From: Deltaproteobacteria bacterium
GTDB taxonomy: Bacteria > Desulfobacterota > Desulfobacteria > Desulfobacterales > C00003060
Direction: 5' to 3'
Length of the DNA: 6,387 nucleotides
NCBI GenBank assembly: GCA_003647435.1
Contig: QMMV01000124.1
Coordinates: 1-6,387 of the forward strand
Shown here: positions 1 to 5,606 of the stretch, piece after piece
Numbering within the stretch: the stretch's first letter is position 1
Layout of the letters: each line of letters opens with the position of its first letter
The notes under the pieces: model-generated
Told to the model about the DNA's origin: nothing
Seen by the model: the letters and a program-made list of their open reading frames with translations, nothing else
Databases searched by the model: none
Program-made: the position numbers and the translations under genes

Positions 1-155
1 CCCCGATCTGTCTCTATGTCGAGGTCGGCTATCCATTTGAGTTCGAGGGGGGCTCCTATACGAGACTCAATCAGTTTGCGGTTCTCAAGAAGGATCTTGG
101 CAGTGCCAGAGCCAACAGTCCCAAATCCTAACAGACCAACGCCTATTTTCTTCAT
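1..155 (-). CDS. hom: Homoserine dehydrogenase, N-terminal fragment (runs off left edge)
   Basis: Homoserine dehydrogenase reduces L-aspartate-4-semialdehyde to L-homoserine with NAD(P)H, at the branch point to threonine and methionine, in the cytoplasm. Only the first 51 codons are in the window. They begin MKKIGVGLLGFGTVGSG, and the GFGTVG stretch at residues 10-15 is the GxGxxG dinucleotide-binding turn that opens this family. The following ILLENRKLIESRIGAPLELK and the WIADLD strand also fit the start of the Rossmann fold in Hom proteins. The ATG at 153-155 (complement) is preceded by GAGGTGG (complement of 160-166) at normal spacing, so the start is well supported. It lies 36 bases downstream of the aminotransferase gene on the same strand, so the two are probably co-transcribed. 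The catalytic domain and any C-terminal ACT domain are outside the window, so feedback control cannot be judged. The short N-terminus makes a fused aspartokinase ahead of it unlikely. Confidence 0.9.
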   Translation of the reverse strand, partial: MKKIGVGLLGFGTVGSGTAKILLENRKLIESRIGAPLELKWIADLDIETDR

Positions 156-191
156 GTTTCCACCTCATGAAATTGGTCGAGTAACAAATTG

Positions 192-1358
192 CTAAAGAAT
201 CTTGCGAATCCCTCTTATGGCTTGGTTAATGCGCATCTTGTTTTCTATCAGCGCAAATCTTACATATTCATCACCGTATTCACCGAAACCGAGTCCGGGA
301 GAAACGGCTACTTTAGCTTCTCGAATTAACATCTTGCAAAATTCCACGGAGCCCATTTGCAAATAGCGATCAGGTATCTTTGCCCAGACAAACATGGTTC
401 CTTTCGGCTTTTTGACGTGCCATCCTATCCTGTTCAGGCCGCTTACCAGGGCGTCGCGCCTCGTCTTGTAGGTTTCCGCTATTTCCCTGACACACTCTTG
501 CGGGCCGTTGAGTGCGATAATAGATGCGATCTGAATCGGTTGAAAAATACCATAGTCAAGGTAGCTCTTGATACGACGCAGGGCACCGACTATCTCCGCA
601 TTTCCGACGCAGAAGCCAACGCGCCAACCAGGCATACTGTAACTTTTGGAAAGAGAAAAAAATTCTACCCCTATTTCCTTGGCTCCAGGTACTTGAAGAA
701 AACTTGGGGCTGTATATCCATCATATACCAGGTCTGCGTATGCAAAATCGTGAATTACCATGATTTCGTGTTCTCTTGCATAATCGACTACTTTCTCAAA
801 AAAGGCCAGATCGACCACTTCAGTTGTCGGATTGTGAGGAAATGAAATGATGAGCATCTTTGGTCTTGGCCATGTTTGCTTTATCGCGCGAATCAAGTTG
901 TCAAAAAAATCGTGCTCTGGACCGAGAGGGATTCCCCGCACGTCCCCACCTGCTATAATTACTGAATATGGATGGATAGGGTAGGTGGGGTCAGGTGATA
1001 GAACAACGTCCCCGGGCCGGATAGTAACCAGCACAAGATGTGAGATTCCTTCCTTTGCCCCAATCGTGACTATCGCTTCCGTTTCAGGATCGATGTCGAC
1101 ATCAAATCTCCGCTTGTACCAGTTAGCGATTGCCATCCGGAGCTTGGTAATTCCCTTAGATGAGGAATAGCGGTGATTGCGACCTTTTTTAGCGGCTTCT
1201 ATCAATTTATCCACGATGTGCCGCGGTGTTGGCATGTCGGGATTGCCCATGCCGAGATCGATAATGTCTTCCCCCGCATGGCGGAAATCCATCTTGATCT
1301 GATTTACAGTATTGAAAACATAAGGCGGAAGTCGCTTTAATCTTGCAAATTCTTTCAT
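192..1358 (-). CDS. alaC: PLP-dependent class I/II aminotransferase, AlaC-like (glutamate-pyruvate transaminase)
   Basis: This is a cytoplasmic fold-type I aminotransferase, 388 residues from the chosen start. It closely resembles E. coli AlaC (YfdZ), which makes alanine from pyruvate and glutamate; shared stretches include RLPPYVFN near the N-terminus, DIIDLGMGNPD, EAIVTIGAKEG and FALIENKMRINQAIRGI. Visible family residues are GAKEG (100-104, cofactor phosphate region), N176 in FPHNPT, D204 in HDFAYAD (pyridine nitrogen), K238 in SLSKSYSMPGWRVG (Schiff-base lysine) and R367 in YVRFALIEN (substrate carboxylate). The frame is also open from an upstream GTG at 1373. I prefer the ATG at 1358, because GAGGT (complement of 1365-1369) sits six bases before it and the E. 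coli homologue begins at a similar place. The gene is followed after 36 bases by hom. A related LL-diaminopimelate or aspartate aminotransferase activity cannot be excluded from sequence alone. The fold and class are certain; the exact substrate is inferred. Confidence 0.93.
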   Translation of the reverse strand: MKEFARLKRLPPYVFNTVNQIKMDFRHAGEDIIDLGMGNPDMPTPRHIVDKLIEAAKKGRNHRYSSSKGITKLRMAIANWYKRRFDVDIDPETEAIVTIGAKEGISHLVLVTIRPGDVVLSPDPTYPIHPYSVIIAGGDVRGIPLGPEHDFFDNLIRAIKQTWPRPKMLIISFPHNPTTEVVDLAFFEKVVDYAREHEIMVIHDFAYADLVYDGYTAPSFLQVPGAKEIGVEFFSLSKSYSMPGWRVGFCVGNAEIVGALRRIKSYLDYGIFQPIQIASIIALNGPQECVREIAETYKTRRDALVSGLNRIGWHVKKPKGTMFVWAKIPDRYLQMGSVEFCKMLIREAKVAVSPGLGFGEYGDEYVRFALIENKMRINQAIRGIRKIL

Positions 1359-1363
1359 AGTAA

Positions 1364-1369
1364 GACCTC
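1364..1369 (-). promoter_or_regulatory. Ribosome binding site deciding the aminotransferase start
   Basis: On the minus strand the bases read GAGGTC, and the GAGGT core is six bases before the ATG at 1358. The alternative in-frame GTG at 1373 has only an AAGG about three bases ahead of it, too close for normal use. The shorter reading of the protein (MKEFARL...) is therefore preferred. Confidence 0.7.
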
Positions 1370-1387
1370 GCACACACCTTTTGATGG

Positions 1388-1406
1388 GCAGGTCGGAAAA
1401 ACCTGC
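1388..1406 (-). other. Small hairpin in the leader of the alaC-hom transcript
   Basis: GCAGGT (1388-1393) and ACCTGC (1401-1406) are perfect inverted repeats around a 7-base loop. In the minus-strand transcript the hairpin lies between the predicted promoter and the ribosome binding site, about 20 bases upstream of the latter. No run of U follows it, so it does not look like an intrinsic terminator or a classic attenuator. A 6-bp stem could be chance; a role in leader stability or protein binding would be inference. Confidence 0.35.
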
Positions 1407-1440
1407 TACGGTGTTTTAATCTGTGTGGTTTTTGTAGGTT

Positions 1441-1467
1441 ATTATACCACCGCAAACGTATTGTCAA
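1441..1467 (-). promoter_or_regulatory. Sigma-70-type promoter for alaC-hom
   Basis: On the minus strand there is a perfect TTGACA (complement of 1462-1467) and a perfect TATAAT (complement of 1441-1446). The latter carries an extended -10 element, TGG directly ahead of TATAAT. The spacer is 15 bases, shorter than the usual 17, which the extended -10 could offset. The sequence upstream of the -35 is A/T-rich, as in an UP element. Transcription would start near 1434, leaving a leader of about 75 bases before the ATG at 1358. Assignment is by consensus match and position only. Confidence 0.7.
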
Positions 1468-1536
1468 AAAGATTTCTTTTGACTTTTGGATGAAAGTCTT
1501 CTATGGAGTGGCCATCATCCAGGTTTCAGGTGTCAG

Positions 1537-1731
1537 CGGCCTGTTGCCCAAATCCCTTTTCGCTTGGTCTAAAACGTTTTTTGACAAAACTAAGGCTCGC
1601 TACAGGCGATGTCAAAACTCACTCTCCGGGCTCAAGCAGTTGACATCGCTGATCTTCCGCTTCGCCAAGATTTGTTAGCAAAAAACGTTTTAATGACCGC
1701 TCAAAGGAATTTTTGTTTGGGCAACAGGCCG
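1537..1731. repeat. Nested inverted-repeat element (MITE-like or foldback repeat), about 195 bp
   Basis: Three pairs of inverted repeats are nested around one centre. The outer pair is a perfect 16-mer, CGGCCTGTTGCCCAAA at 1537-1552 with its complement at 1716-1731. The middle pair is a perfect 13-mer, AAAACGTTTTTTG at 1571-1583 with its complement at 1679-1691. The inner pair is a perfect 10-mer, GCGATGTCAA at 1606-1615 with its complement at 1640-1649, leaving a 24-base loop. The 4-mer TCAG flanks both outer ends directly (1533-1536 and 1732-1735), as a target-site duplication would. The left TCAG is, however, part of a short iterated CAGGT/TCAGGTG stretch, so this could be chance. A weaker outermost match (1522-1530 with 1753-1761, 8 of 9) extends the symmetry. 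There is no transposase, so it would be non-autonomous if mobile. A structured RNA or a cruciform-forming regulatory site are alternatives. Confidence 0.75.
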
Positions 1732-1781
1732 TCAGCAAAGTGAACATGTAAACCCGAAACCGTCTTTGGTTACGCTCAGTT

Positions 1782-1803
1782 ACCTGCCTGCCGGCAGGTA
1801 GGT
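1782..1803. repeat. GC-rich near-perfect palindrome upstream of purM
   Basis: The core CCTGCCGGCAGG (1787-1798) is a perfect 12-bp palindrome. The symmetry continues to 1782 and 1803 with one mismatch (1786/1799), giving 10 of 11 pairs per side. It lies about 40 bases before the purM start and is distinct from the larger nested repeat. There is no T-run after it on either strand, so it does not look like a terminator. Its sharp symmetry fits either a dispersed intergenic palindromic repeat or an operator for a dimeric protein; the sequence alone does not decide. Confidence 0.6.
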
Positions 1804-1830
1804 GCCCGAGTTTGAGGCTGCCTACAATTT

Positions 1831-1838
1831 AGAAGGAG
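1831..1838 (+). promoter_or_regulatory. Ribosome binding site for purM (supports GTG start)
   Basis: AGAAGGAG is a strong Shine-Dalgarno sequence ending six bases before the GTG at 1845. It is the reason for choosing this non-ATG start. Confidence 0.85.
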
Positions 1839-1844
1839 TTTGCT

Positions 1845-2888
1845 GTGGGTGGGGGTTTTACATACAAAGATGCTGGAGTTGATATCGACAAGGCCAGTCG
1901 TTTCATCAAAAACATTGAACGAATAGTGAAACAGGCCCCTCAATCTGGCGTGATTGCAGGCATTGGTGGATTCAGCGGCCTCTATTCCCTTGATGTGAGC
2001 CAGTATGAAAACCCTGTACTGGTTACCTCTACCGACGGGGTGGGCACCAAGCTGAAGGTTGCCTGCATGATGGACAAGCACGACACCGTCGGCATAGACC
2101 TGGTGGCAATGTGTGTTAACGACATCGTGGTGACGGGGGCCAAGCCGCTTTTTTTTCTGGATTATTTCTCTACGGGAAGACTGGTACCAAAAACGGCAGA
2201 GGCTGTGGTGGAGGGGATTGTTGCAGGCTGTAAAATTGCAAAATGTGCCCTTATAGGCGGGGAGACGGCCGAAATGCCAGGATTCTATGCCCAGGGTGAA
2301 TATGACCTTGCAGGGTTTGTGGTAGGGATTGTAGACAATAATAAGATTGTCGATGGATCAGAGATTAAAATCGGGCACAAACTGATCGGTATCGCATCGA
2401 GCGGGCTTCACAGCAATGGATATTCACTGGTTCGAAAGATCTGCTTTGAAAAACTCAAGCTAAAAGTGGACGACACTATTGATATCCTTGGGAGAACCAT
2501 AGGTGAGGAGCTTATAGAGCCTACCAAAATCTATTCTAAAATTGTCCATCATCTCGTGTCCGATTTTTCAATATATGGGATCGCCCATATAACCGGCGGT
2601 GGGATCGTAGAAAACCTTCCACGTATCCTTCCCTCAACCTGTGCGGCCGTGATCAAGGAAGGAAGCTGGGAGGTACCGCCCGTTTTCACCTTCTTGCGCG
2701 AGGCAGGCAATATTCCCATTGATGAAATGAGAAAGACGTTCAATAATGGGATTGGTATGATCCTTGTTGTTTCTGAGGCAGCCGCACAGGCTGTAATGGA
2801 TTTTCTTGGAACTATGGGAGAGAAGGTCTATATCATAGGAGAGATTGTTAAACGGGAACCTGGAGCCGCACAAGTTAGGTGGGCATAG
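1845..2888 (+). CDS. purM: Phosphoribosylformylglycinamidine cyclo-ligase (AIR synthetase)
   Basis: PurM closes the imidazole ring in de novo purine synthesis: formylglycinamidine ribonucleotide plus ATP gives aminoimidazole ribonucleotide. It is a cytoplasmic dimer of the PurM/PurL/ThiL/HypE ATP-binding superfamily. The protein is 347 residues, the usual full length (E. coli about 345). Recognisable stretches are YKDAGVDIDK (7-16), the nucleotide-binding STDGVGTKLK (62-71), DLVAMCVNDIVVTGAKPLFFLDY (85-107), IGGETAEMPGFY (137-148), GLHSNGYSLVRK (187-198) and AHITGGGIVENLPRILP (247-263). Translation starts at GTG behind a strong AGAAGGAG site. No other purine gene is adjacent and no PurR-like operator is evident, so it appears to be a single-gene unit here. 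Its last 14 bases overlap the end of the convergent alaS gene. No key motif is missing or broken. Confidence 0.97.
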   Translation: MGGGFTYKDAGVDIDKASRFIKNIERIVKQAPQSGVIAGIGGFSGLYSLDVSQYENPVLVTSTDGVGTKLKVACMMDKHDTVGIDLVAMCVNDIVVTGAKPLFFLDYFSTGRLVPKTAEAVVEGIVAGCKIAKCALIGGETAEMPGFYAQGEYDLAGFVVGIVDNNKIVDGSEIKIGHKLIGIASSGLHSNGYSLVRKICFEKLKLKVDDTIDILGRTIGEELIEPTKIYSKIVHHLVSDFSIYGIAHITGGGIVENLPRILPSTCAAVIKEGSWEVPPVFTFLREAGNIPIDEMRKTFNNGIGMILVVSEAAAQAVMDFLGTMGEKVYIIGEIVKREPGAAQVRWA

Positions 2889-5517
2889 TACTCACTATGT
2901 CATAGACAGCAGCCAGCGCTTCCGGGAGCTTCTCACAGTTTGTGCCGCCTGCTTGTGCCATGTCAGGTCGGCCTCCGCCTCCGCCCCCGACTATGGGAGC
3001 AAGCTGCTTTACGATTTTTCCAGCATGATAGCGTTTGATGTGGTCGTTTGTCACCACAGCAACAAGCATTACCTTTCCTGATGCTCTGCTCCCCAGCACA
3101 ACAATGCCCGACTTCATCTTTGCCTTAAGGTGATCCGCCAGGTCTCTTAAGGCGGCAGGCGTTTCCACTGGTACCTCCCGGGCAAGAACTGAAATGCCGT
3201 TGACCGTCCTGATCTCTGAAAGGAGCCGGTCTGATGCCTCGCTCCAGGCCCTTGCCTTGAGGACAGAAAGTTCTTTCTCTATTTTTCTGTGCTCTGAGAC
3301 GATTTTGCGAACTCTATCTGCAACTTCTTCTGCTTTTACATTTAAGGTTTCTGCGACGGATTGCAGGAGATTAGAGGTGTTTTGTGTATAAGCAACGGCT
3401 GCTTTGCCAGTGAGCGCTTCGATGCGTCGCACCCCTGCTCCCACACTCCCTTCACCTACTATCTTAAACAATCCGATATTTCCGGTTCGCTCGGTATGGG
3501 TTCCTCCGCACAGTTCTTTGCTGAAATCTCCAATCGTCACGACACGAACGCGCTCACCATACTTTTCCTCAAATAGTGCGGTAGCCCCTGTCTTGAACGC
3601 ATCATCAGCAGCCATCTCCTCGATATGGACGGGGGTGTTCTGGATGATCTTCTCATTCACCCGGTTCTCAATCTTGCAAAGCGTATCCGTATCCAGGGCA
3701 GAAAAATGGGTGAAATCAAACCGCAAACGGTCAGGTCTTACCAGTGATCCTGCCTGTTTTACATGTCTTCCGAGAATCTCTCGAAGCACTGCGTGCAACA
3801 GATGGGTGGCAGTGTGATTTCTTGCAGTTGAAAGGCGTCTTTCCCGGTCTACCATCAGATTGATGGTTTCCCCTGTGGAAATACTACCGCGTGAAACCGT
3901 GCCTTTGTGGATAATGATGTCATTAGGGGTTCTTACAGTATCATAGATTTCCATGTCAAAGTCTGCACCTGTGATGCGGCCCTGGTCCCCTACCTGCCCC
4001 CCGGCTTCGGCATAAAAGGGAGTGGAGTCTGAGACAAGTTCGATGGAATCACCTTCGGTTGCCCGCTCCACGACCGTCCCGTTTCGGACAAGCAACAGAA
4101 CCCGTGCTTGAGCGCTTGTCTGATCGTATCCCAAAAAGCGGGTTTTAATACCCCTGGCCGAAAGGCGATTATAGGGCTGACCGGCATCATAGCCGGCCTT
4201 GCCGGCCCATGCACTGCGTGAACGGAGGCGCTGCTGCTCCATGGCTTCATGAAAGCCTGTCATGTCGAGAGACATCCTTTCATCGCGCACAATATCGTGG
4301 ATGATGTCGACCGGGAAGCCATAGGTGTCGTACATCCTGAATATGAGATTGCCGGGAACCTCTGAGGCTCCGCTTGCTTGCAATCCTTCGAGGGCGTCTT
4401 CCAGAACCCGGAGGCCGGTGTCTAAGGTAGTAAAAAAGCGCTCTTCCTCGTTTTTTATAATGTTTTTGATATACGCCTCTGCATCCAGCAACTCCGGATA
4501 CGCGGTTTCCATGACCCTGGCAACCTTGCCTGCAGTTTGATACAGAAAAGGCTTCTTCAGTCCCAATGTGCGGCCATAGCGCACGGCGCGCCTGATGATA
4601 CGGCGAAGCACGTAGCCGCGTCCTTCATTTGAGGGAAGCACACCATCTCCAATCAGGAAAGCCGCAGCCCGGCTGTGATCTGCAACTACCTTGATAGAGA
4701 GGTCGCTCTGTGGTGACTTTCCAGGCGAATAACCGGAAAGCTTCTCAATTTCCGTCATGATCGGCCTGAACAGGTCGGTTTCGTAATTGCTGGTCACCCC
4801 CTGGGTCACCGCTGCCATGCGCTCCAGGCCCATGCCGGTATCAATGCTCGGTTTTGGAAGTGGGGTGAGCTTGCCCGATTCATCCCGGTTAAATTCCATA
4901 AAAACCAGGTTCCATAGTTCTAAATACCGGTCACAATCACAACCCACCCTGCACTCGGGTCGTCCACAACCAACACCTTCCCCCTGATCGATCAGGATTT
5001 CGGAGCATGGACCACATGGACCGGTATTCCCCATTGACCAGAAGTTATCTTTATCGCCGAGCCGAACAATCCTGTCTTCCGGAATCCCGGTTAGAGTGGA
5101 CCAGAGCTTGTAAGCTTCATCATCTTTTTCATAGACTGATACCCAGAGTTTTTCTACCGGCACTCGAAAGACCTTCACCATCAGATCCCAGGCCAGCTCG
5201 ATGGCCGATTCCTTGAAATAGTCTCCAAAGGAAAAGTTCCCCAGCATTTCAAAAAAGGTATGGTGGCGGCCGGTGCGTCCAACGTTTTCAAGGTCATTGT
5301 GTTTGCCGCCTGCACGAACGCACTTTTGACAGCTGGTAGCCCGGACATAGGGGCGCTTTTCTTTCGACAGAAAGGTTCGCTTGAACTGCACCATCCCTGC
5401 ATTTGTAAAAAGGAGGGTAGGGTCATCGGACGGCACCAGTGATGAACTCTTTACAATCGTGTGTCCCTTGTTTTCAAAATAAGCCAGAAATTTTCTGCGA
5501 AGCTCATCTCCGGTCAT
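2875..5517 (-). CDS. alaS: Alanyl-tRNA synthetase
   Basis: AlaS attaches alanine to tRNA-Ala and edits mischarged Ser/Gly-tRNA. It is a full-length class II synthetase of 880 residues. The order is: aminoacylation core (motif 1 region around 20-30; RATSCQKCVRAGGKHNDLENVG with HHTFFEMLGNFSFGDYFK, 59-102; motif 3 SIDTGMGLERM, 224-234), tRNA-binding middle, editing domain with zinc ligands H568 and H572 (HTATHLLH) and C670 and H674 (CGGTH), a charged likely coiled-coil stretch (about 725-760), and the C-Ala domain with the Gly-rich loop and RPDMAQAGG (844-858). A Cys cluster at C184, C189, C193 and C195 lies before the RYLELWNLVF strand; I recall it in many bacterial AlaS proteins. The ATG at 5517 fits the family N-terminus (MTGDELRRKFLAYF) but has no clear Shine-Dalgarno. 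It lies 89 bases downstream of recA and may be co-transcribed with it. Its 3' end overlaps purM. Confidence 0.97.
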   Translation of the reverse strand: MTGDELRRKFLAYFENKGHTIVKSSSLVPSDDPTLLFTNAGMVQFKRTFLSKEKRPYVRATSCQKCVRAGGKHNDLENVGRTGRHHTFFEMLGNFSFGDYFKESAIELAWDLMVKVFRVPVEKLWVSVYEKDDEAYKLWSTLTGIPEDRIVRLGDKDNFWSMGNTGPCGPCSEILIDQGEGVGCGRPECRVGCDCDRYLELWNLVFMEFNRDESGKLTPLPKPSIDTGMGLERMAAVTQGVTSNYETDLFRPIMTEIEKLSGYSPGKSPQSDLSIKVVADHSRAAAFLIGDGVLPSNEGRGYVLRRIIRRAVRYGRTLGLKKPFLYQTAGKVARVMETAYPELLDAEAYIKNIIKNEEERFFTTLDTGLRVLEDALEGLQASGASEVPGNLIFRMYDTYGFPVDIIHDIVRDERMSLDMTGFHEAMEQQRLRSRSAWAGKAGYDAGQPYNRLSARGIKTRFLGYDQTSAQARVLLLVRNGTVVERATEGDSIELVSDSTPFYAEAGGQVGDQGRITGADFDMEIYDTVRTPNDIIIHKGTVSRGSISTGETINLMVDRERRLSTARNHTATHLLHAVLREILGRHVKQAGSLVRPDRLRFDFTHFSALDTDTLCKIENRVNEKIIQNTPVHIEEMAADDAFKTGATALFEEKYGERVRVVTIGDFSKELCGGTHTERTGNIGLFKIVGEGSVGAGVRRIEALTGKAAVAYTQNTSNLLQSVAETLNVKAEEVADRVRKIVSEHRKIEKELSVLKARAWSEASDRLLSEIRTVNGISVLAREVPVETPAALRDLADHLKAKMKSGIVVLGSRASGKVMLVAVVTNDHIKRYHAGKIVKQLAPIVGGGGGGRPDMAQAGGTNCEKLPEALAAVYDIVSTMPT

Positions 5518-5567
5518 GTCGTTATTCGTTAATCGGCTTTATTGTAATAATTTCGCCTTTTGAAAGA

Positions 5568-5590
5568 TGCCCCTGAAGCTTCGGGAGGCA
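5568..5590 (-). other. Weak hairpin in the recA-alaS gap
   Basis: Read on the minus strand, TGCCTC and GGGGCA pair (one G-T wobble) around an 11-base loop that contains the palindrome GAAGCTTC. It begins 17 bases after the recA stop codon. Only a short ATCTTTC follows, not a real U-run, so efficient termination is doubtful. It could be a leaky terminator or an mRNA-processing or stability hairpin that lets part of the recA transcript continue into alaS. Confidence 0.35.
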
Positions 5591-5606
5591 TGATTGTTTC
5601 ATAAGC

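Larger units (their letters stand above)
1468..1844. other. Non-coding divergent region between alaC and purM
   Basis: These 377 bases separate two divergently transcribed genes. I find no convincing protein gene: the 62-codon frame at 1490-1678 (plus) crosses the inverted repeats, has no good ribosome binding site and resembles nothing I know. The stretch holds the nested inverted repeat described separately, a GC-rich palindrome at 1782-1803 and the purM ribosome binding site. TTGACA occurs twice on the plus strand (1581-1586 and 1640-1645), but neither has a -10 box at a workable distance. The purM promoter therefore remains unlocated. Confidence 0.75.

Noticed and set aside
357..845. 162-codon plus-strand open frame opposite the aminotransferase gene
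   Set aside because: It lies fully antisense to a clear AlaC-like gene, has no recognisable domain and has no supporting ribosome binding site. It is a shadow frame.
1581..1645. Two plus-strand TTGACA boxes (1581-1586, 1640-1645) as purM promoters
   Set aside because: About 17 bases downstream of each there is no TATAAT-like sequence, and both sit in or next to the inverted-repeat stems, which explain them.
1490..1678. 62-codon plus-strand open frame in the intergenic region
   Set aside because: It begins before the nested inverted repeat and ends inside it, lacks a good ribosome binding site and looks like no known protein. The DNA repeat explains the stretch better.
1641..1731. Intrinsic terminator reading of the repeat arms
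   Set aside because: The paired arms are far apart, no gene reads into the region from either side, and no GC stem followed by a T-run is present.
1823..1828. TACAAT as a -10 box for purM
   Set aside because: It is too close to the purM start: transcription would begin inside or after the ribosome binding site. No -35 lies at the right distance.
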